Below are positions 45,394 through 54,564 of a stretch of DNA of 64,000 nucleotides, piece after piece. The stretch is from Poriferisphaera corsica (GTDB taxonomy: Bacteria > Planctomycetota > Phycisphaerae > Phycisphaerales > Phycisphaeraceae). Position 1 is the first letter of the stretch. Every line of letters begins with the position of its first letter. The stretch is taken from the NCBI RefSeq assembly GCF_007747445.1, contig NZ_CP036425.1, positions 1,968,175 to 2,032,174 of the forward strand, in the 5' to 3' direction. A program made the position numbers and the translations under genes. Below the pieces are notes generated by a model. That model worked only from the letters and a program-made list of their open reading frames with translations, was not told where the DNA came from and did not search any database.

Positions 45394-46947
45394 ATGATAC
45401 ATCACCAATTGCCCAATATTTCTGCCGTGACTGATCGCCTAAAGCGATCAAAAATAGCGTTTATTATGATGCTGTTGGCCTTCAGTATGGCCTATGTGTC
45501 ACCTTTACGGGCTCAAGATCCGGCATACGATTCGGGAGTTTTACTACTACGAGCGGCCACACGGGCGTCTCGAACAGGACAGCATCACATGCTGCTCCAG
45601 TCAATTCGACATCTGAAAGACCCGGAATTACAACCCATCTATCAATCTCTGGTCGCGTCATCCAATCCCACGCTCAATATTCACGGCGTCTTAGCTCTGG
45701 GGGAAATAGATCCCGCGGGCCATGTGGATATCAATACGATTGCTGAGATGACGGATACGATCGTTCAAGGCCAGATTATTACAAATGCGCTGGATTCAGA
45801 TTTACTCAATGATGAGCAGTTGGCGCAATTGCTGAATTGGCCTGGACTGGATATTGGCGTAAAGCTGTTGATCATGACGCGGAAGCTGAATCTAATCGAT
45901 GAACAGGCAATTAACGATCTAAAAGGTGCGTTGGAATCCAAGAAGCTAGGTCGAAGATCCTTAGCGGGATACATTCTGAATGAAATAAACCAACCTGATG
46001 GGAAGCAATATCTTAATGATCTAGATCTCACAGATGATTCTGAGCGTGATGCCATCAGGCAGCAACTACTTGGGATTACACTTCGTAATCAGTACCCTGC
46101 ATATGCTCCCTGGGCTTTGAAAATTGCTAAGGATGCGGATGTACCAATCAAGCTACGTAACACAGCGATTATTGCAGCTCTTAGATTTAAATTGCCAGAG
46201 GCTGAGCAGGCTTGGTTTGATTTATATGAAGGCACCGAAAAATTTTCAGTCAAACTCCGCTTGTCTTATAGTGCCCTATCGGTTTCGCCTTTCATCGGGC
46301 CTGCAATCTTTGAGCACTTAAGCAAATCTGATATTTCGCTCATTAAGCAGATTGGTATGACGGGGAAAGCCGTATCTTTGCAATCCGATGATATCGCTGA
46401 CCAAGTGATTGCCTTGATTGAGACGCAACACAATTTAGCGATCAATTGGGCGCAAAGATATGCTCGCGAATACGCTTCGCCAGATAATGCGAATATGATT
46501 TTGCTCGGCATTATTCTGTCATATGAAAAAGCGAATGAGAAAAATCGAGAACAACGATTGCTTGATTCTGTAGCTGCATCACAGTCGTTATATGACAAAG
46601 ATCCTGAGTTAGCGAAGAGTGTATTGACCGAAATTGCTAACGATCCCAAAACACATTTCAGGCTGACTCAAGCAATCATGCTGGGATTAGTTCGATCTCG
46701 AAACCCTGGCATTTCTTCACTTGTGCAGCAGATCAGTTCATATAAATCAGCTGAAGCAGAGTCATTAGCCTTGTTAATCAAGGCGAGAGAAAGTCAGCCG
46801 CTTGATCGCAAGCAGCTTGAAGAACTGGGGCTTATTGTTCGAGGTGGGAGCGAGTTACGAGAGTCACTGCGTATACAGGCAGCCTGGCTCTATTTGAAAT
46901 ATACTCAGCAAACTCAAAAGGCAATTGCTGCGGTTCTTGCACGCTGA
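45394..46947 (+). CDS. Exported helical-repeat protein
   Basis: 517 residues. The signal sequence is preceded by a basic stretch (KRSKIAFIMMLLAFSMAYVSPLRAQ, cleavage after LRAQ or nearby). The mature part is almost entirely alpha-helical in pairs, with HEAT-like spacing (NPTLNIHGVLALGEIDP; GRRSLAGYILNEINQPDGK; VPIKLRNTAIIAALRF). This suggests a solenoid. No enzyme motif. Start choice is uncertain. Lies divergently from hisC and upstream of the DegT aminotransferase. The strand base skew returns to C-rich at about this point. Confidence 0.65.
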   Translation: MIHHQLPNISAVTDRLKRSKIAFIMMLLAFSMAYVSPLRAQDPAYDSGVLLLRAATRASRTGQHHMLLQSIRHLKDPELQPIYQSLVASSNPTLNIHGVLALGEIDPAGHVDINTIAEMTDTIVQGQIITNALDSDLLNDEQLAQLLNWPGLDIGVKLLIMTRKLNLIDEQAINDLKGALESKKLGRRSLAGYILNEINQPDGKQYLNDLDLTDDSERDAIRQQLLGITLRNQYPAYAPWALKIAKDADVPIKLRNTAIIAALRFKLPEAEQAWFDLYEGTEKFSVKLRLSYSALSVSPFIGPAIFEHLSKSDISLIKQIGMTGKAVSLQSDDIADQVIALIETQHNLAINWAQRYAREYASPDNANMILLGIILSYEKANEKNREQRLLDSVAASQSLYDKDPELAKSVLTEIANDPKTHFRLTQAIMLGLVRSRNPGISSLVQQISSYKSAEAESLALLIKARESQPLDRKQLEELGLIVRGGSELRESLRIQAAWLYLKYTQQTQKAIAAVLAR

Positions 46948-47007
46948 GATGCCTATGATTCTTAGTTTTACCTTTCCCTGTGTTCTCACAAGAATTTGGA
47001 TCAAACC

Positions 47008-48195
47008 ATGAGCGAAATCCCCTTAAGTCAACCTGATATTACCGACAAGGAAATTAACGCGGTTGTTGACACATTACGATCAGGTCGTCTCTCCATCGGG
47101 CCACGTCGTGATCTGTTTGAACAAATGGTTGCTGAGCGATGCAAGCGTCATGAAGGGATTGCCGTCTCATCAGGTACCGGCGGTTTGCATATGCTCATGG
47201 TTGCCCTTGGCATCGGGCCTGGCGATGAAGTGATCACGACGCCATTTTCATTTATCGCTTCCGCAAATTGCATATTGATGGTCGGTGCGAAGCCCGTTTT
47301 TGTCGATATTGATCCATCCTCACTTAATATTGATCCTTCGAAGATTGAGCAGGCAATCACACCAAAAACAAAAGCGATTATCGCTGTGCCAGTTTTTGGT
47401 AACACACGGCATATGGATCGCATCGAGCAAATCGCTCAAGTTCATGAGATCACACTCATTGAAGATGCTTGTGAAGCCTTGGGTGGTATGTGCGCGAATC
47501 GACCCGCTGGCAGTTTTGGCCGCGCCTCCGTATTCGGCTTCTATCCCAATAAACAGATCACCACCGGCGAAGGTGGAATGATCGTGACCAATGATTCGCA
47601 TCTCGCCAATGTATGCCGGTCACTTAGAAATCAAGGACGTGCAGAAGGCGCACCTGCTCCAGCAGCGATGTCATCTGTACCCGGCGATAATTGCGGTTCA
47701 TGGCTTGCTCACGATCGTCTTGGATACAACTACAGGTTGTCGGAAATCGCATGTGCCTTAGGTTGTGCTCAGATGGAGAGGTTGGATGAAATTCTCGAAA
47801 AACGCCGTGTTGTTGCTTCACGTTATATGCAAAAATTGATGGATTGGGACGATCTGATTTTGCCGAATGTAGCGCCAGGTACAGAAGAAACCACGTCATG
47901 GTTTGTATTCGTGATCAGATTGTCTAACCAGTACAACGGTACAGAACGTGATCGCGTCATCTCAGGCATGCGCCGCCATGAAGTGGGTGTATCAAACTAT
48001 TTCCCATGCATCCATCTTCAGCCATTCTACCGCCAAAGTTTTGGCTACAAACAAGGTGATTTCCCAATTTCAGAATCGATTAGCCAGCGAACGATCGCTT
48101 TGCCATTCCATAGTAATCTTGACGAAACGCAAATTGAACTTGTCTGCCACACTTTGAAAGTCATGTTGCAGAGAGAGCAACTACTCAAACGATAA
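47008..48195 (+). CDS. DegT/DnrJ/EryC1/StrS family aminotransferase
   Basis: 395 residues from the ATG at 47008 (the open frame begins at a TTG four codons earlier). PLP-dependent sugar aminotransferase family: IPLSQPDITDKEINAVVDTLRSG start, GTGGLHMLMVALGIGPGDEVITTPFSF, DACEALGG, and the Schiff-base Lys in FGFYPNKQITTGEGGM. Probably makes an amino sugar nucleotide for surface polysaccharide. A NeuD/PglD-type acetyltransferase, which often acts after such an enzyme, lies 9 kb away at 57509 but not in one operon. Confidence 0.88.
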   Translation: MSEIPLSQPDITDKEINAVVDTLRSGRLSIGPRRDLFEQMVAERCKRHEGIAVSSGTGGLHMLMVALGIGPGDEVITTPFSFIASANCILMVGAKPVFVDIDPSSLNIDPSKIEQAITPKTKAIIAVPVFGNTRHMDRIEQIAQVHEITLIEDACEALGGMCANRPAGSFGRASVFGFYPNKQITTGEGGMIVTNDSHLANVCRSLRNQGRAEGAPAPAAMSSVPGDNCGSWLAHDRLGYNYRLSEIACALGCAQMERLDEILEKRRVVASRYMQKLMDWDDLILPNVAPGTEETTSWFVFVIRLSNQYNGTERDRVISGMRRHEVGVSNYFPCIHLQPFYRQSFGYKQGDFPISESISQRTIALPFHSNLDETQIELVCHTLKVMLQREQLLKR

Positions 48196-48217
48196 CCAAA
48201 ATTCCACCGGGGTTATA

Positions 48218-48886
48218 ATGAATCAGCACACAACAGGTACTTCGAATCAAACCGAAGATTTTGATCCTTATGATTTAGCAACAGATACAACACATCTCTA
48301 CACTCGCCGAGACATCAATGCCATCCCGATAGCGCCTGGTACTAAAATAAATACGACGACCAAAGCCAAATATTGTCTTGATTGCAGCTATGATTTGCGC
48401 GGCACCAAATCGAGGCAATGTCCAGAGTGCGGACGGACGTTCAATCCAAGTGATTTTAATACATTTGCTTTAACATCTGGTGATGCACGTAAGCTACGAC
48501 AACAAGGCCTTTGGTCTTGGCTGACCCCTTTGATTGTTACCGTATTGCCATTGATATGCTACATTGGTCTTTACAGCGCCGCATTAGTCGCTAAACCGGG
48601 GACAGCTATACACGATGTGATGATGATTATTGCAATTACGCTCATCGTAATCAGTCCAGTATGGTATGTTGCCACTTTCATCACCATCATGCGTTGTTTT
48701 GCTCATCATTACAATACATTAAGTAAACTATGCATTATGATGCCAATCGCATGTTTGGTGTCAATCCCGATATTGCTGATCGGCAGATTTAGCTCTTACA
48801 GTTTTGTATTCGTCTTGATTTGTATCGTTTTTTATTTCATAGGCGTGATGTTCTATGAAAGTCACTCAGATGCATGGACATCGTAG
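48218..48886 (+). CDS. Small membrane protein with a zinc ribbon
   Basis: 222 residues. A disordered N-terminus is followed by a zinc ribbon CLDC-X11-CPEC (C53, C56, C68, C71) and four membrane helices (about 100-120, 128-155, 168-190, 195-215). This ribbon-plus-helices layout is common and unassigned in planctomycetes; the 11319-13037 protein has the same ribbon style placed between helices. Starts 22 bases after the aminotransferase, so the two may be co-transcribed. Confidence 0.7.
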   Translation: MNQHTTGTSNQTEDFDPYDLATDTTHLYTRRDINAIPIAPGTKINTTTKAKYCLDCSYDLRGTKSRQCPECGRTFNPSDFNTFALTSGDARKLRQQGLWSWLTPLIVTVLPLICYIGLYSAALVAKPGTAIHDVMMIIAITLIVISPVWYVATFITIMRCFAHHYNTLSKLCIMMPIACLVSIPILLIGRFSSYSFVFVLICIVFYFIGVMFYESHSDAWTS

Positions 48887-48899
48887 TACGTAAGGCTAA

Positions 48900-50435
48900 T
48901 CATAGCTCGTGCTGTAGTCTTTTGATGTTGATCATAAATCGCTTTATCAGTACATCCGAGTTCTCACGTTTGACTGCTTTGCTTTCTCTCAGTGATTGTT
49001 GCTCTTTAATCAGTTCTTTCATGAGGTAATTCTTTAAGAGCGTGGAGAATCGAGATGAGCGGCTGGGATTATACGATCTCAAAGTATCACTCAAGCACGC
49101 GCTTGCACACAAAAGTAATCTAACAATCAACCAAAGGGGAGCTTCCTGGTAATCAGGTAGATGCAGTTTTACGGTAGAGCCGATATAGGACTGGAAATAC
49201 CGCATTAATAAGCTGTGAATTTGTATACCTTCATGTAAATACTGGTCAAACTCCTTTAGCTCATAAGCCCTTGGATTATTGGCATCAATCTGACTTCTAA
49301 CATGATTGGCTTTGAATTTTACATAGTTATATCGAACGAATAGAGATCGTATAATCTGGTCAGATATTCTGGGTTGTTCTAAAAAAACAAGCAAATCATT
49401 CGGCAAGCTGGGCCAATCAAGTCTTGTCACTTTTCCCTGATTCAACTGTGATACGATTTCTTCAATAGACTGGCGACGAATTACCGTCTCTGCATCATCG
49501 CGATCGAACACATTGAGCATTAAATAATCGATATTGATATCAGAGATGAGACGATATTTTACTTCATTGATGATTCGGTAGATCGTACTCAGAGAACGGT
49601 TATAGCGATTCGCAATTTTCTGAGTTTTTATCCCCCACACATGCATTCGCATAATACGCTGTTTTTCTTTTGCTTTTATCCCCTTGTCCTTCGTGATAAA
49701 AACAGCATTCTTTTCAGCTTTGTCATCATGTTTTCGAATGATCTGGCGAACTGTCTCATTGGCCAAGTCTAGTTCGCGGCTAACATGCACTGCGATCCGA
49801 TTAAATGATAAATCAGGATTTGATAAACGATGTGATTTGGCAAGCTCAATGACTTGCATGTGAATTTGCTCATCATGACGCTGGAAATGTGCAGCATGGT
49901 GAATTCTATTTTTATTTTGTTTCTGGAAATTTTCAATCGCTTTTTCGGTAAAGACGATTTGCCTTTTTTTACCTTTAGTGAGTCTTACCTGTCGCCACCG
50001 TAAGCCCTCTTTTCGCCATCGCATTACGGTTTTTGTGCTGACATTAAAACGGTCAGCCAAATCACTAATTAGTACGACAGGCTTCGTGTCCTCATTCCCA
50101 TCCAATTCAAGTGATCGAGTAATTGCATCAATCATTAAGCGTAAATCAGGTTTGATTGCTTCACCAATTAGCAATACCTCATCGTCATGGCCAACTCGGC
50201 TATCTGTTAATCGATAAACTACAAAATCAAGTGGATAATATTGTTCATCAACAATCTGATCGTGCAGTTTCTCCGCACGTTGATACTGCAATTTGCGTTG
50301 CTTGGCAGGTGCATAAAGCAATTGGCGATTTAGCGTTTCTAATTCTCTGCAAAGAAACCCTTTGTTGCCAGATGCCGCGATACGCTGTCTACGCGGATGT
50401 CCGATATTATCTTTTGCGTTTTTCGCTTTCGCCAT
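48900..50435 (-). CDS. Planctomycete sigma-70 relative with three N-terminal HTH motifs
   Basis: 511 residues. Three HTH-like segments: 121-146 (LISDLADRFNVSTKTVMRW, MerR/excisionase-like), about 207-236, and about 256-292 (IKTQKIANRYNRSLSTIYRI). Then a sigma-70 pattern: LPNDLLVFLEQP (345-356) and LFVRYNYVKFKA (365-376), which match the 1.2-2.1 start of planctomycete sigma factors, and YNPSRSSRFSTLLKNYL (455-471), which matches FDPSRGxKFSTYAxWxI of region 2. The aromatic residues of 2.3-2.4 are missing and nothing like regions 3-4 follows; the protein ends 40 residues later. Probably a regulator or divergent sigma factor. Follows mqnA by 36 bases. Confidence 0.6.
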   Translation of the reverse strand: MAKAKNAKDNIGHPRRQRIAASGNKGFLCRELETLNRQLLYAPAKQRKLQYQRAEKLHDQIVDEQYYPLDFVVYRLTDSRVGHDDEVLLIGEAIKPDLRLMIDAITRSLELDGNEDTKPVVLISDLADRFNVSTKTVMRWRKEGLRWRQVRLTKGKKRQIVFTEKAIENFQKQNKNRIHHAAHFQRHDEQIHMQVIELAKSHRLSNPDLSFNRIAVHVSRELDLANETVRQIIRKHDDKAEKNAVFITKDKGIKAKEKQRIMRMHVWGIKTQKIANRYNRSLSTIYRIINEVKYRLISDINIDYLMLNVFDRDDAETVIRRQSIEEIVSQLNQGKVTRLDWPSLPNDLLVFLEQPRISDQIIRSLFVRYNYVKFKANHVRSQIDANNPRAYELKEFDQYLHEGIQIHSLLMRYFQSYIGSTVKLHLPDYQEAPLWLIVRLLLCASACLSDTLRSYNPSRSSRFSTLLKNYLMKELIKEQQSLRESKAVKRENSDVLIKRFMINIKRLQHEL

Positions 50436-50471
50436 ACCCGTTTCCGCTATCCATCATGTCGCTACTTGGCG

Positions 50472-51344
50472 CTAAAAGCGTTCGCCCGCATAGATCGTCA
50501 TTTTCTTAAGCTCAGTAATTAAACCTAATTCGTGTGCATACTCCGCAAACATTTTTATCCCCTCTAGTTCTTTTTGGCCAATTGGATATTTCAAGATTTC
50601 TCCTAAGTATCTTTCAGCCCAATCCATAGGCCAACCATGTGGTTCAGCATATTTTTCAGCAAGTTCCTTGATACGTCCGCTATTTTTGATCTGGATCTCA
50701 GACAAGATCAAGGGCAATTGGCCAAGCGATTTATTCTTCTTAGTCATCCACAAAGCAAAGACAAATGGCTTGCCCGTCATCTCCCACCATGCCTGCCCAA
50801 GATCTAGTTGGTGTTTATAAGCGCATCCGCATGGCGCATCATTGACCACCTTGTCTCCAATCAGCAGCATGGCCTCAGGATCAATAGCATCTTTCCCATC
50901 TGCCTTCCGGTCTTTCGCAATATAACTAACTAGCTTGGGTTTGATATGAAACGTTTTTTGTAGAATTACTTTAAGCAGCGCAACACTCGTGTGGCTTTCC
51001 GTGTCCGCATACACTTCCGTAATCTCTGGAATGGGGACACGACTAAACAGCCTTACTGTCAGTGTTTGCCCAGCACATCCAATCCCACTACTAGGCACCA
51101 TGACCAGATCCTCCTGCGAGCGGAAATAGTCAATCACCGGGCATAGAGCAATATCCACCTTATCTTCTTCTAATTCCTCAATCAGGTCAGCAGGAACACG
51201 ATATGAAACTCCTACCCCCGTAATATCCTCTAGCCCTTCGATCAGCGGCTTAGAATTGAGATAACTCACGCAACCCACGCGACATATCTGTGCACTCATT
51301 TCCTCTTTCGTCGCCCCGACTGTCTGCAAATTAGGCTCAGTCAT
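50472..51344 (-). CDS. mqnA: Chorismate dehydratase (futalosine pathway)
   Basis: 290 residues from the ATG at 51344 (AGAGG upstream; the open frame reaches 51428). MqnA/MqnD periplasmic-binding-like fold: CRVGCVSYLNSKPLIEGL at the start, KVDIALCPVIDYFRS, MVPSSGIGCAGQTLTVRLFS, AMLLIGDKVVND and FALWMTKK. It dehydrates chorismate to 3-enolpyruvylbenzoate, the entry to menaquinone by the futalosine route. MqnA is favoured over MqnD by the IGCxG and LLIGD segments. The sigma-like gene lies downstream on the same strand. Confidence 0.9.
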   Translation of the reverse strand: MTEPNLQTVGATKEEMSAQICRVGCVSYLNSKPLIEGLEDITGVGVSYRVPADLIEELEEDKVDIALCPVIDYFRSQEDLVMVPSSGIGCAGQTLTVRLFSRVPIPEITEVYADTESHTSVALLKVILQKTFHIKPKLVSYIAKDRKADGKDAIDPEAMLLIGDKVVNDAPCGCAYKHQLDLGQAWWEMTGKPFVFALWMTKKNKSLGQLPLILSEIQIKNSGRIKELAEKYAEPHGWPMDWAERYLGEILKYPIGQKELEGIKMFAEYAHELGLITELKKMTIYAGERF

Positions 51345-51455
51345 GATATCCTCTGTATACTTTGGGAGTCCTTTGCAGCTCCTATTGACTGCTGCTGACA
51401 CCCAGCATAACACGAACCCTTCCTGCACGTAAGGGCATCACAGAATCAACCGATC

Positions 51456-52850
51456 ATGAACACAAAAGATGAAAATCCCACCGCTCAGATACTTGTAGTC
51501 GATGATGAAGTCGGACATGCGGAAGTCATGGCTGAAGGCCTACGCCGTCTTGGTCACGTCTGCACCATTGTCCATGACCTTCCTTCAGCCAAAGATGAAC
51601 TCAGTCACGGCCAGTTCGATCTCATCGTCACCGATCTCTCAATGGATGGTGAAAAAGATGGCCTTGACGTTCTAGCAGAAGCGCGCAAAACCCAAAACAA
51701 CGCTGAAACCATCATGGTCACAGCTCACGGTGATGTGCCTACCGCGAAAGCTGCGATCAAAGGCGGCGCCTTTGACTTTATCGAGAAACCCATCGATTTA
51801 GATGTTCTTCGCACTTTGTGTTCAAATGCCATTAATACAGTTTTCCTTCGTGACGAGAATACCTCACTTCGTCAACGCATTGACGAACACTACGGCTTCG
51901 AAGGCATCATCGGCCACTCCCCTGCCATCCGTAACCTGATCCAAACCATGCGTCAGGTCGCGCCGTCCAACATCCCTGTTCTCATTACCGGCGAATCAGG
52001 CACAGGTAAGGAACTCGTAGCTCAAGCGCTTCACAACAACTCCAAACGCGCAAAAAAACAATTCGTTCCTCTCAACTGTGCAGGCCTCTCCGAATCCATC
52101 CTCGAAGACGAACTCTTCGGCCACGTTCGCGGTGCATTTACCGGTGCCGATCGTGAACGCGAAGGCCGTTTCGAGTACGCCAACAACGGCACACTTTTCC
52201 TCGATGAAGTCGGCGACATGCCACTTCCAATGCAAGCCAAACTTCTTCGTGTGCTTGAGTCCGGCGAAGTCGTCCGTCTCGGTTCAAACAAAGTCCTGCA
52301 TGTCGATGTCCGTCTCATATCTGCAACCAACCGCGATCTCACGAATAAGGTTAAAGAGGGTACATTCCGAGAAGATCTTTACTTCCGCATCAAAGGCGTT
52401 GAACTTCACCTCCCCTCACTGCGTGAACGCCGTGAAGACATTCCGCTTCTTGTGAGTCACTATGCGAATCAGTTCGCACAGCAACTCGAAAAACCAGCAC
52501 CCGAGATCGCAGAAGATCTCAATATGATGCTTATGCAATTCGATTGGCCCGGCAACGTTCGTCAACTCATCAATGTGGTCCAGAATATGGTCATCATAAA
52601 CACCGAAAACCGTCTTGATCCTCAGCACCTTCCACAAGAAATCAAGCAAGCACTCGGCTCGGATTCATCCTCAGATACCACATCATCCATCATTAACGAT
52701 TCAGCCGGCCTTCGACTCGATCAGATCGAAAAACAAGCGATCCGCAATGCACTGCGCATTAACGCAGGCAACCGCGAACAAGCCGCAAAAATGCTCGGCA
52801 TCGGTGAACGCACCCTCTACCGTAAACTCAAAGAATACGGTTTGAAATAA
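51456..52850 (+). CDS. NtrC-family sigma-54-dependent response regulator
   Basis: 464 residues. Receiver (about 10-125, acidic DDE at 16-18, phospho-Asp60 in LIVTDLSMDG, Lys in EKPID), AAA+ domain (about 147-375: Walker A GESGTGKE at 179-186, sigma-54 contact loop GAFTGA at 226-231, Walker B LFLDEVGDM, arginine-finger region), and a Fis-type HTH at the end (IRNALRINAGNREQAAKMLGIGERTLYRKL). It activates RNA polymerase with sigma-54. No histidine kinase adjoins; mqnA is divergent from it. Confidence 0.95.
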   Translation: MNTKDENPTAQILVVDDEVGHAEVMAEGLRRLGHVCTIVHDLPSAKDELSHGQFDLIVTDLSMDGEKDGLDVLAEARKTQNNAETIMVTAHGDVPTAKAAIKGGAFDFIEKPIDLDVLRTLCSNAINTVFLRDENTSLRQRIDEHYGFEGIIGHSPAIRNLIQTMRQVAPSNIPVLITGESGTGKELVAQALHNNSKRAKKQFVPLNCAGLSESILEDELFGHVRGAFTGADREREGRFEYANNGTLFLDEVGDMPLPMQAKLLRVLESGEVVRLGSNKVLHVDVRLISATNRDLTNKVKEGTFREDLYFRIKGVELHLPSLRERREDIPLLVSHYANQFAQQLEKPAPEIAEDLNMMLMQFDWPGNVRQLINVVQNMVIINTENRLDPQHLPQEIKQALGSDSSSDTTSSIINDSAGLRLDQIEKQAIRNALRINAGNREQAAKMLGIGERTLYRKLKEYGLK

Positions 52851-52884
52851 CGATACCATTTTTACAAATATTCAGAAAGATATT

Positions 52885-53931
52885 ATGGGGCAATCAACTG
52901 AAGTGGATAGATCAGGTATTTATTTTACCTCATCAGGTAAAGCGGCGTTTACATCACTTATAGTCATATTTGGTTTGGGATACGTGGGTATTATTTCCAA
53001 AGGTGAATATGATGAGTTGTTTAAAATGACATTATCCGTCGGAATGGTTTTTGCAATATTACTTGTTCCATTATTTTTAGCTGGTAAGGTTTTTGGCAGC
53101 AACAAAGTATTTAACAAAACTTTTGCATCACTTACTGCAATACTCTGGATTATTTTTGGAATTTTAGTAATTGTAACACTCTTTACTCGGGTTTATGACC
53201 GAGATTATATTAATCTAGAGATCCAAAGTTTTTTAAGTAAAGAAGAAGAACTTCATAGTGTTGTATCTAATTTGCATTTCAAAAACTATGATGAGCAAAA
53301 AGTAACTATGCACATGGATACATTGCATAATTTACAGCGTAAAAAATACAAATTGATAATGCAACAAACAAATAGCTTCGATGAACTATCGAAAGTTGTA
53401 TTCTATGATTTGCGCAATGAAGTTAAGATTTTTACTTCTCAAATAGACCCGATTGGTAAAAGTCTGTATCCCAACAAAAACTCAGGACTATTTGATCATT
53501 GTAATACACAAGAGAAATTACAAGTAGTCATTGATAGAATTACAATGATTGACCATCTTAATACCACTTCTATTAATTTGATTGAAAATTACCAAAAAGA
53601 TTTTGAAGTACGTTTGTTGGATCTCGGGCTATCACAAAATGAAGTTGATTATCAAAAAACCAATTTATTCGATGAGCAGATGAATAGTGCGCTCGATCTA
53701 GTAACTGGTCTTTTAGAGCTTGATCATAAAATTACAATGGAGCTATTGAGTCTAGCTAGAAAATTGAATCTAGATTGGAAAAAATGGCGGTATGATAACA
53801 GTTCGAATATATTAATATTCGATGATAAATTATTACAAATGATTTATATTGGATCATTAAGGCAAGTTGATTCATTTCATCGTGATAAAGATGACTTGCA
53901 GTTAATTTACGACAAAGAAAACGGAAGCTAA
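52885..53931 (+). CDS. AT-rich membrane protein of unknown function
   Basis: 348 residues, no family recognised. Three hydrophobic segments at about 20-40, 48-68 and 84-105, then a mostly helical cytoplasmic part with Lys/Asp/Asn/Ile-rich composition and coiled-coil-like stretches. Base composition is far more AT-rich than both neighbours (many aaa, aat, att, tta codons). Follows the NtrC-type gene by 34 bases. Composition and lack of relatives suggest recent acquisition, but no mobile-element sequence flanks it. Confidence 0.7.
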   Translation: MGQSTEVDRSGIYFTSSGKAAFTSLIVIFGLGYVGIISKGEYDELFKMTLSVGMVFAILLVPLFLAGKVFGSNKVFNKTFASLTAILWIIFGILVIVTLFTRVYDRDYINLEIQSFLSKEEELHSVVSNLHFKNYDEQKVTMHMDTLHNLQRKKYKLIMQQTNSFDELSKVVFYDLRNEVKIFTSQIDPIGKSLYPNKNSGLFDHCNTQEKLQVVIDRITMIDHLNTTSINLIENYQKDFEVRLLDLGLSQNEVDYQKTNLFDEQMNSALDLVTGLLELDHKITMELLSLARKLNLDWKKWRYDNSSNILIFDDKLLQMIYIGSLRQVDSFHRDKDDLQLIYDKENGS

Positions 53932-54008
53932 ATTTTCATAGATACCTTGGATGATCGAGGTAAATTCAGCTATATATTCTTTATAACACCATGGCATACG
54001 GAAATGTT

Positions 54009-54488
54009 ATGAAAATCAGAATCGGACACGGCTTCGACCTGCATCGCCTCGAACCCGGCCACAAACTTATCGTTGGCGGCGAGCACCTCGAACACGACCG
54101 TGGTTGCGACGCACATTCCGACGGCGACGTTGTCTATCACGCCGTCACAGATGCCATCCTTGGTGCTCTTGCTCAGCAAGACATCGGCCAGCTTTTCCCT
54201 GATAACGATCCAAAGTGGAAAGGTGCTGATTCATATATCTTTGTCGAGGAAGCCGTGAAACGCATGCAGCAAGCTGGCTATGCAATCGGCAATATGGATA
54301 TCACCATCATCCTGCAACGCCCAAAGCTTTCGCCCCATAAAGATGAAATTCGAAATAACCTTGCAAAGCTTCTTCAATGCAATCTTGATCAGGTTAACAT
54401 CAAAGGCAAAACTCATGAAAAGGTCGATTCTCTCGGTGAAAACCGGTCAATCGCTTGCCATGTTGTGACGACATTGATTGCATCCTAA
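54009..54488 (+). CDS. ispF: 2-C-methyl-D-erythritol 2,4-cyclodiphosphate synthase
   Basis: 159 residues from the ATG at 54009 (GGAA six bases upstream); an in-frame ATG at 53991 would add six residues beyond the usual IspF length. Non-mevalonate isoprenoid pathway. RIGHGFDLHRL (metal ligands Asp and His), LIVGGEHLEHDRGCDAHSDGDVVYHAVTDAILGA, IGQLFPDNDPKWKGADS and AHEKVDSLGENRSIACH-type end (KTHEKVDSLGENRSIACH) are all present. Complete and typical. Confidence 0.97.
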   Translation: MKIRIGHGFDLHRLEPGHKLIVGGEHLEHDRGCDAHSDGDVVYHAVTDAILGALAQQDIGQLFPDNDPKWKGADSYIFVEEAVKRMQQAGYAIGNMDITIILQRPKLSPHKDEIRNNLAKLLQCNLDQVNIKGKTHEKVDSLGENRSIACHVVTTLIAS

Positions 54489-54511
54489 TTTCCCATCAAA
54501 TCAGAATAATA

Positions 54512-54547
54512 AAAGGCTTGCTGAATCATCAGCAAGCCTTTGTTTTT
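54512..54547. terminator. Bidirectional terminator after ispF
   Basis: A 13-bp perfect stem: AAAGGCTTGCTGA (54512-54524) / TCAGCAAGCCTTT (54529-54541), loop ATCA, T6 tract on the plus strand. Between ispF and the convergent GH20 gene. Confidence 0.92.
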
Positions 54548-54564
54548 TACGATCTAACGCTTAA

